Origin: Bigelowiella natans CCMP2755
Taxonomy: Eukaryota; Cercozoa; Chlorarachniophyceae
Assembly: GCA_000320545.1 (NCBI GenBank)
Contig: ADNK01001082.1
Location: 1 to 64,000 of the forward strand
Length of the DNA stretch: 64,000 bases
Direction: 5' to 3'
The notes beneath the pieces are model-generated. The model was not told the origin of the DNA. It did no database searches and was given only the letters and a program-made list of their open reading frames with translations. A program made the translations under genes and the position numbers. Positions within the stretch are counted from its first letter, which is position 1. Each line of letters opens with the position of its first letter. Positions 26,326 through 36,742 of this stretch are shown here, piece by piece.

Positions 26326-26433
26326 TCATTACATGCAGTTATCCAAACACAAAGCAACCCAACAGACAACAACAACCACGAACAACATCGATCCCCCCCG
26401 TCCTATCCACCGTCTAGGAGCATACTGAAGGAG

Positions 26434-26470
<37 letters not shown>

Positions 26471-26777
26471 CAGTCGGTACCTGCCCAGAAGGACTCTGTC
26501 GTAAGTTCCTCGAGCTAGAAGATATATCATAGCATCAGAAAGAAGTAAGGTGCAGTACTTTTTGTTCCAAACATCATAACGGTTTACATTTATTAGTACA
26601 TACAGTACCATCTAATGAGTATTATCTCATGTTTCTAATAATACTATGATTCATGTACCGCCTGGGACGTTGTTGCTAGCCTGGCGATCTCATTCTGCAG
26701 GGAATAATCCACAAAAGTAGTTTATATATTGTAGTATGTTATGGTATGTAGATGTGTGTGTATGCGTGCATGCATGT

Positions 26778-26816
<39 letters not shown>

Positions 26817-27825
26817 AAAAGGGGAGGAAGTGTGTCGGAATGAATACTATATTGATAGTACAGTACAGAAATCTTATTTTCCTCATCTGATGGATTTTAT
26901 GGTTATCATTATATGAGCTGCTGCTGACTACCAGTGACTTGTTGATATCCTTCAACTTCTGGTTTAGAGCATGTTCTTCTTCTTTCAACTCTGTGAGTCT
27001 TTTTCTTATTTGTGGTGGCACTTCCACCTTTTGCACTACATTGACCACCTCCTCCTCCTCCTCCGCAACAACACCTACCTCGTCTTCCTTTTCATCATCA
27101 TCACCACCACCATTCTCTGCTTGCTGCTTTGATGCAATAGGTTGTATGCTCATTTGCATTATTTTAGAAGCAGTATCATCGATTACCGCACCGTTGGTTA
27201 CGTCATCATTGACGTCGTCATTACTATCATTGTGCTTAAAAATTTCATTTGAATCGTTGTTATCGAAGCTCCACAAATGCGGCCCCAATCCCTCCCCAAC
27301 AACTGGGGAAATTGAAAGCAAGTCTTTCGGAGAGGGGGGCAGGGACGAAGACGATACTGATTGTCTTCCGCATCCTGGAGAAAGCGATGGAGCGTTTAAT
27401 TCGTTACGCCTCCTCCTTCTGCTAATACTGACATCTTCCTCACAATTGGTGCTACTATCAGGAACCGATTTTTCACTAGCTCTATCATCAACGCTCTCTC
27501 CTCTTCGCTTCGCTTGTAATTGTAGCTGTATATGTGCCCGTAGTCGTTGAGTTCCTTCACCTTCGATTCTTTGTCTTACTCCCTGCTGCTGCTGTAAATC
27601 TGAGCGACTACTATCCTCGAGATGTGAGCCACTACGATGATGATGATGATGACTGCTGTGAGAAACATCACTGGTTGTCATGGTGCTAGCTGCTGTCTTT
27701 GATATCGTTGGCGGCATCGTCCCTATTGGTGTCGCTTTCTCCTCCTGTACACTTCCACGTGCTACTTTGCTATCTTCTTCGCCTTTTCTCTTCATCTGAA
27801 GCTATACAGCAACGCGCACACAAGT

Positions 27826-27904
<79 letters not shown>

Positions 27905-27981
27905 GTTACAGGCATGTTCGTGCATGGAATGACAAGTGGGAGTAGCGTATAAAAGTGATATGGAGCTTAGTCGTTTAGATA

Positions 27982-28040
<59 letters not shown>

Positions 28041-28042
28041 TG

Positions 28043-28082
<40 letters not shown>

Positions 28083-28528
28083 ACAAACACAATCAACGTA
28101 AATTCGTTCTGTCACCAGCATACCCTCACTAGCACAATCATTGAAATTGTAAGTATTATTATTTACCCCATCGAGTCTTAACTTCATCGGAGATTGCTGC
28201 TTGGAACCTGGGCAGCATATTTATGTAATATATATATGTGTGTGTGTGTAATTATCACTCAGATAGTCCACTTTATATCACTCCATCCGCATGAACATAT
28301 ATTTCTGCCCCAAAGTAGGCACACAGAGAGAGGGGGATGGGGGGGGGGAGGGGTGGAGAGATTGAAGCTGTGAATGCGTGTGGATGATGTTGTACGAGTT
28401 ATCCGCACCTTTCCTTCTCACTACTCTTCTTCTTAAGCTGGCTCTCAATTTTGCACTTTTTATCGGCACCAATCCGGACTGGGAAACTCTGGCAATGGTA
28501 TTGTTATATTGTGTGTATGTGTGCGTGT

Positions 28529-28573
<45 letters not shown>

Positions 28574-30336
28574 GATGAATTGAGTTACATACATGCCCCA
28601 CCCACCACCTACCACAGATATAATATATATTCTTCTTCTTGTAAACCTAACCACAACCCTTATCGCCCCTTTTGCTATCTGACGTGTTTATTCGTTGGCT
28701 GACATCACAGAGCGTAATATTACCTCTTCTGAAGGGAGGAAAGCTTCATAGCGATTGTTGGTAGTTTTCGTGGTTTGCTGCCATCGTTTTCGCCCCAGAG
28801 GCGGGGTTTGAAGGAAGGCGATTGCATCCCAACGAATAGCTCTGAAATATTCCTGTTACTAACAGGGAGTAGTTGTCGCAAATAAATGAAACGGATTATG
28901 AATAGCGATGATCGTTGAAGACAAACAAATACGACATAACATCCAACTCAAGTATAGATAAACGACAGAATGCAACATAAATAAAGCTATGATTCACTTA
29001 AATCGTCATCATTCTGGTTATTGTCTTTGCATTACCATAGGCTCCTATATTCTCGTCGGTATAAATTATCTAAGTATCATCATCATCATCATCTTCATCA
29101 TCATCACCACCACCGCCAGCACTTCACACAATCATCATCTACTTTGTCATTCGAAGGGGTCTTTTCCTTTCTGCGCCATTATCATCGTCTTTGTCATAGC
29201 CATGAATATCATCGTCGCGCTGAGTTGCTGGCACAAGGAGGAAAGAGTTCGTGAGAAGAACAAACCCGCAGTAAAGTTGTTATATTTTTGCTGCTGAATG
29301 CGTTTAGAAGATATTGTATCCCGCTTCTAGAGCAACAGAACATACTATGAACCTATTATTATTATCCTATACCGTATGTTACTACTACGCATATTCTGTA
29401 CACTGGAATCTACAAGTGCTTGATATATCACCTATTCTGCTGCAGCTACTGCTACTACTGTCGCGTTTACGATAGGACGCTCGATGTCGGCGCCGATGGA
29501 TATAATGGTTTTTCGGGTTTCGAATGATCTTGCCCAACACCCTCATTGCTCCTTTCTCGAGATCATAGGCGCTTCCAACTCCAGGTAGGCGCTGTCTCTT
29601 GCCTCGTCGTCGTATCCCAGATCTGCCTGAAGAAGCGGTAATGGTCTTGCCTGTGGAATAGAAACAAAGCAGCACACGACCCAATCATAACAAATTCATT
29701 GTCGACATTATTGTAGTATTCAAATTCAGAAATCTAAGGTTATTCTTCTTACCCTTTCGCAGCCTTCCCGTAGGGCTTTGTGTGGTTGGTGGGTTCTCAC
29801 GAGTCATAGCCGCTGCTGTTATCTTGAATAAGTCGAAGGATGCGTTGGTGGGAAGGGAGGACGAAAGCTGCCGTTTATCTCCCTCGCGAGGGAACATTCG
29901 ATCTGCAATGCTGCTTTGATCTGGAAACAGCAGGCAATGTAAGTAGACGTATGGTCACAGCAAGTATAAAATCGAAACACGCTCTAGTCTTTGTATGGGA
30001 CAATTATGAATAGGACTCTAAACCATTGGATATTGAAGTAACGTACAGTGTAAAATAGCATAAGACCTTCCTTCATCGGAGAGGGATGCAGCTTAGTAAG
30101 CGGTGTTAAAGCCCTCTTCATTTTATGTTGTGGGACGAGGAATGAAGGTGAAGGAGAAGGAGCTCCAGAACTGTCGCTCAGGGTAGCAATACTGCTGAAA
30201 GAAGGGCTCTCTATGACACGGTCTCCTATAGTTTGATATGTGGTAGAAGCAGTAATGAAGTAAGACAGTGTACTTAGTTATTCGGCATGGCCAGGCTAAC
30301 AGGTGTAAAATCGACTACTCGCAAGCAAAACAATGA

Positions 30337-30384
<48 letters not shown>

Positions 30385-31130
30385 TCCAGAAGGCTTCATT
30401 AATCTCTGATATTCTAGAACCTACCATCCGAAAGATCAATACGATGGCGCCTCAAAGGGATGAATTTCTTTGCACCATTTTTGCTATTGTTGGTTGGGCT
30501 TTGCTGCCCTCTTACTGACAAAGACAGATTCGGGCAAGAGAGGGTCGAGATTAAGGTTCCTATGGCTGTCTTCTTACTCGACTTTCTCCGTAATTGTCCT
30601 CTGGAAGGGCTTTGCTTTGCTCGCCGTATGGATGGAGGCTTGATGCGGCTGTTACCACCCAGGATTTTTGAAGAATCTGATGAGCCACCAAACTCGCGAA
30701 GCTTCTCGAAAGAAGAGGGGCTCTCCCTCCGCTGCCACTTAATTTCCCCTCTCGCTGTGAAGCTGCTGCGGTTTTCTAAGCTTTTACTGCCAACATGCCG
30801 GGTCACTCTATTGATTAAGTGCGTAGAATTTGAGGTGAAAATACTGCGCCCGATGAAGCTACGATTGCGTCTACTGTCATTTCCATAGAACACTTTGGGA
30901 GAGTGCGTTTGTTTCTTGACGCCGCTGATGTTAGTTCCTGACGAATAGATCCGAATATAAGATATGTTTTGTAAGAAGGAATTAGTGAGTAACTCCCTAC
31001 CAGAATTTGAGCTCTGTCGAGAGCGAGGGCTTGTTGGTATCAGCCCGGTACGCTGGTGATCCCGGAAATCACTTGCATCTTCTTGAATCTGACCTTGCAG
31101 CTTACGGCGAGACTTCCGCAAGGGCTTCAT
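24456..31130 (-). CDS. Unrecognised multi-exon protein: basic disordered N-terminus, acidic middle, coiled coil and alpha-helical C-terminus
   Basis: No family recognised. Phase-consistent minus-strand exons: 31130–30425, 30225–30043, 29920–29753, 29650–29432, 28841–28724, 28488–28396, probably 28128–28089, and a long exon 27801 to about 26870. Later exons are less certain (about 26698–26664 NEIARLATTSQA; 26550–26480 DAMIYLLARGTYDRVLLG; 26205–26170; SQYLDCVELVLGNE near 25815–25775; GDDLSIMQRTLLFWYTYH near 25445–25390; NVHLVLEKELRVMQW near 25082–25035), ending with 24555–24456 (KAKVRAS, stop). The N-terminal part is Ser/Arg/Lys-rich with SP motifs. The middle has His, Gln, Asp and Glu runs, then a coiled coil (IRKRLTELKEEEHALNQKL). 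The C-terminal exons look like a helical domain. Phase is not closed between about 26870 and 24555, so one or more exons are missing. It could be two genes, but no stop or promoter separates them. Confidence 0.6.
25154..26469. repeat. Microsatellites in introns of the unrecognised minus-strand gene
   Basis: (AG)n at about 25153–25188, a compound (TC)n(AC)n at about 26087–26144, (AT)n at about 26273–26322 and (AG)n at about 26439–26469. The (AG)n tracts read (CT)n on the gene's sense strand. Confidence 0.9.
26779..28578. repeat. Microsatellites (TG)n, (AT)n(TG)n, (AG)n(AC)n and (GT)n
   Basis: (TG)n at about 26779–26814; (AT)n passing into (GT)n at about 27829–27906; (AG)n then (AC)n at about 27986–28080; (GT)n at about 28510–28571. 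All are in introns between the exon at 28488–28396 and its neighbours, or around the long exon ending near 27801. Confidence 0.9.
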
Positions 31131-31417
31131 GCATGCAACCCTAGCTCCTCATCGAGGGAAGGGGGCTCCTCATCGAGGGAAGGGGGCTCCTCATCGAGGA
31201 AGGGGTATGATATTAAGACCGGGAACTGCGAAGTCAGAAAACCTCTGAGAAAATAACGTGAGAATCACGTAAAATTTTTCCTTGCGACAGAATTATTTAT
31301 ATGTCGCAGGGATGGAAACCGCATTCACACTGTTTTTTAGTGAATTTTGTGTGGTTCGGTAACGCTCAGATCCCCAGATCTACACATTTCAGATCTCGTT
31401 ATCTACGGCAATAAACA
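31131..31417. promoter_or_regulatory. Short bidirectional promoter region with a 21-bp triple repeat
   Basis: Only 287 bp separate the divergent starts of the unrecognised gene (ATG at 31130, −) and the glycosyltransferase gene (ATG at 31418, +), so both promoters and leaders must fit here. Three copies of a 21-bp unit containing CTCCTCATCGAGG occupy about 31144–31205. No clear TATA box was seen. Promoter function is inferred from gene orientation. Confidence 0.6.
31144..31205. repeat. 21-bp direct repeat, three copies, in a divergent promoter
   Basis: Copies begin at 31144, 31165 and 31186. The unit starts GCTCCTCATCGAGG and ends in a G run. The third copy has lost one G. Placed just upstream of the minus-strand start codon. 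Confidence 0.9.
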
Positions 31418-32852
31418 ATGGATCAATGGTGGACCAAATCGAGGCCATTTTTGTCAAAAGTAAAACTTGCTTCGTTGAAGGTTTGTAAGAAGTTGTTGTT
31501 GTACATGTTGTTGTTGCTGTTCTATCCATCATAAGATGTATACAGCATGAATAATTATCTAACCGTAGTAGATCTACTAGTAGTCGTTCTTAATGCAATG
31601 ATCATTCCCACTCATCCCACTGGAATGGAGTAGCACACACTGAGCTGAGCCCACACTACTGATTGAGCACAATCACCAACAGCGGGTACATAAAACAACT
31701 ACATGTAATGGAACACACCGCCCCCTCCGCTCGGGAGGCCGCTTGAATTTTCACGCCCATAGTTGATGGTAGCAGTGCTCTGGGTGGCGCTTTACTATGT
31801 TACCGTCGCAAGCTCTGCGGGACGAACCCAGGGCACACGTGATGCTTGCTCACGTGAGGCCCATACTCTCATAGGCTCCTTCTCCTCCTCCTCCCAAATA
31901 CCTGCAGCTCTTCTTCCTGTGCCCAGGAAGAATACCCAATGCTACTCGTTCTGCAGAATCCCATACTCACCATTTTATATGACGATTGAGAATCTGCAAA
32001 GAACTGCTCTGGAATTTCACAGCTCTGGCCATCTTCCGGATGCTATCGACGCTTACCATCAACTCTCTTGTCACACCCCTAGGCCAAGCAGGAACCTTTG
32101 TTACAATCTCGCCATGGCGGTCTCATCGTTGTCGTCGTCATCATTATCATACGATGGAAGATATCCTGAGGCGCTTGTACTCTGGGAAACTCTCCATGAC
32201 CTATTCCCAAACGACCAGGAGGTATTTGTTCGAATGGTGGAAAGTAGTCTAGCCTATGGGTCTCCCACTCGGCACCTAAAGCTTTTAAAGAGAAGAATGA
32301 GAAGCAAAACTGAGGGCAATCTTCCAATATTATATCATGCGTTGAAAGGAGCTATTCAAGCCCATTCTGATCCGAGAGCAGCTGCGGAAACGTTCAAGCA
32401 TGCTGCAAGAATGGCTGCGGTCTTCCAGCACGCTCCTACGACGATGAAATTAGTATCATTAGCCCTCACGTACCAACATTCACCATATGCTAAGCCGAAA
32501 TGCATTGAAACCCTGGGCAATCGCTCCTCCCCCTCCCCGTCGGTCCCTTCTGTGGCGTTTGTTGGGTTGACAGTGGGGGGAGGAGCAGCACAGATCAAGA
32601 AGATGAGGTCTTCGATCGAAGCACTGGGCCACTCTATATCGCCGAACAATTATCAAGTTTTCATCCTGGAGAATGACTCAAAGGATGGGACGAAAGAGGT
32701 GTGTACAACAATAAGCTACCACATCTCTGATTAATCAATACTGCAAAAAAGGAAAAGCTGACTGTTTCTCCAGTTGGTTGAGTAACCAAAGGAAATGTTT
32801 CCACGTTGTTGAAATTTAGAGCTAAGCCCACGTGACGACGTTTTTTCTTCTC

Positions 32853-32897
<45 letters not shown>

Positions 32898-33386
32898 CAC
32901 ATGCTCTGTCGTCAATGTTCATCAGCATTTATTTTGGCGAGTGGTCTCCTCTCCTCCTTTGTTTACTATTGTGCAATAATATAGGCACTCCTTGAATGGA
33001 TGGAGCAACGCCCTTGCGTAGTACATGTTGATTGTATAGACATTGGGGGAACTTCAAGAACGTGATACACACACACACACAAACAGCAAACACAATAGAC
33101 AGCTTTCATACAACGATTTACCTACATCTTAAACAAGGACGATACTCAAACGCAGTAACGTCTTAACATTGGATTTCTGATAATCCTGCGACAACAGACA
33201 CGACTATCAGTTGTCTCATGTGGCATATAGCATGAACCTCCTTTCAGTCTTCTTACAGCTTCCTTGAGATTTCTTGCCATCACCACCACCACCACCACCA
33301 CCACCGAGATCGATCAAGCAACTGTTATGTTCGTTCTCTCACCGACGTTTCTTCTCCTTCTGTCCTAGAAGTTATAACAATTCATC

Positions 33387-33426
<40 letters not shown>

Positions 33427-33706
33427 GTCACCCATTAGATTTGGCTTCCAAGGGATGAGGACGAAGGTCCTCGCTATGATGCGTAACAGGGCCATGCGTA
33501 TGGCTCGCAAGCACCCTGCGTGGCCGTTTGATTTCGTTGTATCTATGGACTTGGATCTAGAAGCATTCAACCATTCCAGTGTTATACACGCTGCCTTTGA
33601 TGGTGATGGTGAGAATTACTACTCTTGGAAATCTTTGAAAGGCTGGAATGCTGTGTGTGCCAACGGTAGTAAGAAGACAAGCGGCGCCGTTAGTGAGTAG
33701 CAGTGA

Positions 33707-33742
<36 letters not shown>

Positions 33743-34100
33743 TACTGCGAAATTGGTAGAGTTTGTGCCCCCCCAAGACACAGATGAATCTCCCTTTTCT
33801 GAGTAAATAAGTGTGTGAATAAATACATAAGTAAATAATGGCAGGTATCTACCAGACCGCTTCACATCATTCTGGGAATAATAATGATTATCTATTCTAT
33901 GACGTCTACGCCTTGCGCTCTCAAAGCTTTCCATTTGCTCCTACGGATGACGAATCGAAGATACCCTTCGGCTCCTACTGGGGCGTTCTGGGCGACAGGC
34001 CATACATGTACGAAATGCAGGTGGCTCTTACCCGGAAACCTGGTGAGGATGGAATAGCAGCAGCACTTCAACAGATAGATCACTGTTAATGAATCGTTAC

Positions 34101-34135
<35 letters not shown>

Positions 34136-34916
34136 TCGATTCCACCGCAAATTGATATAAATATCATCATCTGTTGATGGCGCAATGTCTTCCAGGCGAT
34201 CCTCCTGTCAGAGTAGACTCTTGTTTCAGCGGATTCGCTATATATAAAGGGTGGGACTGTAGAAATAGGAATAAAACTGAAATCACAAACGAAGTAACGT
34301 TTGTTCTGCGATAAGAGGAAATGGGGTCATGTGGCACCACCAACGAATCATATTGTGCATAGCCTCTAAGTTTCTCACTGTATGTTTCTGCTCGTAGTAA
34401 AAGCGTGAACGTTCGTGAGTTTATTCCATTATTGATGAGCTCCATCTATGATTTATACATGACAGGGTGCTATTTGATGGATGCGAATATGATGCACACT
34501 TCGACTGCGAGCACGTGTTCATCCACAGGTCGTCTGTGGTATGCAAGTTGTAAACACTGCCTTGATGCTTGCACACATTGCATACCACACCTTCATTACT
34601 AAGATCACTGTATTATTTCAAACAAGATGCATGCTGGAGAAACACGGGCTACGAATGTACATGTTACCTGATATGAAGATTCTCTACCGTTTGGACGAAG
34701 AGAACCTGCAGCAGTGGGAAGAGGTGCTACTACGAAGTATCTCATTCAATAGCAACTCAAAGGAGTTGCGTGGTATTGATGAATTGGAGAATCTTATTAT
34801 TATTATTATTATTGTTATTATTATTACTTGCTACAGGTGGAAAGGAATTACAGAAAGAGACGGAAACAGAGTCGCAGAAAGATCAAGCCGAAGAATCCAT
34901 GAAATCGAGGCGATAA
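31418..34916 (+). CDS. Type II membrane glycosyltransferase of the CAP59/CMT1 (mannosyltransferase) type
   Basis: Nine exons in phase: 31418–31480, 31763–32698, 32985–33061, 33439–33665, 33845–34042, 34196–34250, 34466–34528, 34627–34772, 34837–34916; 614 aa. Exon 1 encodes a short basic cytosolic tail (MDQWWTKSRPFLSKVKLASLK is split by intron 1 after its last Lys); the next codons form the membrane anchor (LMVAVLWVALYYVTVASSAG), the classic Golgi type II layout. A stem with TPR-like helices follows, then the catalytic part: FILENDSKDGTKE, KVLAMMRNRAM, the DxD-like DLDLE (about 33550–33564), GWNAVCANG, FYDVYALR, VDSCFSGFAIYKG and DCEHVFIH. These match the order of motifs in fungal CAP59/CMT1 mannosyltransferases. 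The sugar donor is not proven. The C-terminus is highly charged. Intron 4 and others carry (AT)n and trinucleotide repeats. Confidence 0.87.
32856..34132. repeat. Microsatellites in glycosyltransferase introns
   Basis: (AT)n at about 32856–32895, (CAC)n at about 33281–33305, (GAT)n at about 33387–33425, (TAG)n at about 33706–33737 and (AT)n at about 34102–34133. Confidence 0.9.
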
Positions 34917-35141
34917 TTCCTCAACCGCATTCCGCGTTGCTGACGTATCACAGACTAGGGAAGGCACAAGTATTGTGCTATACGGTGCCTAGTATAGCTA
35001 TTTGGAACATTGCTGGCAATGATCTCTGGAATCTTATATTTGTTCTTGCTAGTCATTGACTGCTACGTGCCGTGCATATATAACGCATGCGGTCGCCAAC
35101 AGCGCATGTGTAGCATGATCATTATTGTATATGTATAATAG

Positions 35142-35176
<35 letters not shown>

Positions 35177-35290
35177 TAATATGTGTACATGCCATGTAGC
35201 TTTGTACAGCTAGCATTAGGATGGCAATCTAGCAATTGAAAGAATCTAAATTTGCTTTCATTACAATTGCAACCGTCTCACACATCTAGA

Positions 35291-35327
<37 letters not shown>

Positions 35328-36063
35328 ACATGTCTAGATGTCAACAATCAAAATTTTCTTGTCGTTGCGTGTTTGCATCTATACGCTGTAACTGTTGCTG
35401 TAATAACAAATGAGCGACACGACAGTGCAGTAGCCACGCGCGAAAGCTACGACGTCCACGCATGGCAGCCTTCGCTAAATCACGTGCCCGTCACATCGAA
35501 CTAACACATGTTGAATCGCTCGCTGCTGCGAGCTAGCGAGCATTGAGTGATCGCTATATAACTGCTAGCGCATCATCCGTTGATACATGCAACCACAGGA
35601 GCGCGGAAATGCATCTGCTGATCGACATATCTAGATGTCATTGTCATGCTCATCCAAACATCCCCACGTCTAGCTAGGCCCGTCTATGTGCATCCTATCA
35701 ATTTTGTTGCTACACCAGGGAATCGACCTGCATGTAATGCTAGAATGTCAGATATTCGCATGCGTGCCGTGCGGCTAGCGTCCTCATAAGCTCATGGTAC
35801 AAGCACGTGCGTACGTCTCTAGGCAAACATGACAACATGCATCGCATGCATGTGCATACGACATTCTTCGAATCTATGCATTTCTGAGTACCAATAACTT
35901 ACATGCATTCTTACCATTGTTTTCTTCGATTCAAGCAATATAATAATGCAGATATAATATCTAGATGTCTAGATGTGATGAGGTCCATCTCGGGTATAGA
36001 GGATCATGAACAAAAAGTAACTAAATTATTGTCATCGCAGTTGTTACTGCTGCTCTATCTTTG

Positions 36064-36094
<31 letters not shown>

Positions 36095-36742
36095 GCTTTC
36101 AACAAATGGTACTACTACTACTACTACTACTACTACTACATGTTTCTCTCCTAGATATAGATTTCACATAGAAACTGTCAGATGTAGCTATGGTGTGCTT
36201 ATATGATGGTTTTCTCAATTCTTTTACAACTTCTCTTTTGTAAATTCAACACGAACAAACAAGAAGATTTTAAGGAAGGAGTTATTTGTTTTATTAGGAG
36301 TTCTAAGCGGTCGTGCAACGAGGAGGAGCTAGGATGACGACACAATTGCTTACTTTACTCGTAGTAAATTGCTAATATAGTATATAATTATAAATCACTT
36401 CTTACAAAACGTTTGCTATATTTTATGTATTTTGCCTGGAGAATCAATATACAATATGAAATATGTATACACAAACATATAAATGTTATGTTCTATTATT
36501 TTTTTGGTTCATTCATTTTATACATAACTTATTGATATTCGAGAGAGAAAGAATGCATATGTTTTTTTGTTTTTATAGACGCCTCATTTCTCATGCTAAG
36601 GGCAGATTCTCATTATTCTGCTATTCATTATAGTTCCTCTCATATTCTTACTGCTACTTAATATTATCTGTAGTATTATTATATCTCATCCACATCACTG
36701 TAGTCTTCGTTCAGCGCAACACGCGTTTAGAAGACAGGGTCA
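34917..36742. other. Tail-to-tail junction glycosyltransferase / DP with palindrome-rich island
   Basis: No gene seen. About 35060–35980 is an island with CTAG, GCTAGCG and GCATGCATG words, (AT)n at about 35142–35173, (GT)n at about 35290–35322 and five copies of TCTAGATGT (35285, 35333, 35630, 35960, 35968). (AC)n at about 36066–36094 and (CTA)n at about 36111–36139 follow. About 36150–36742 is AT-rich 3' flank. Confidence 0.7.
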
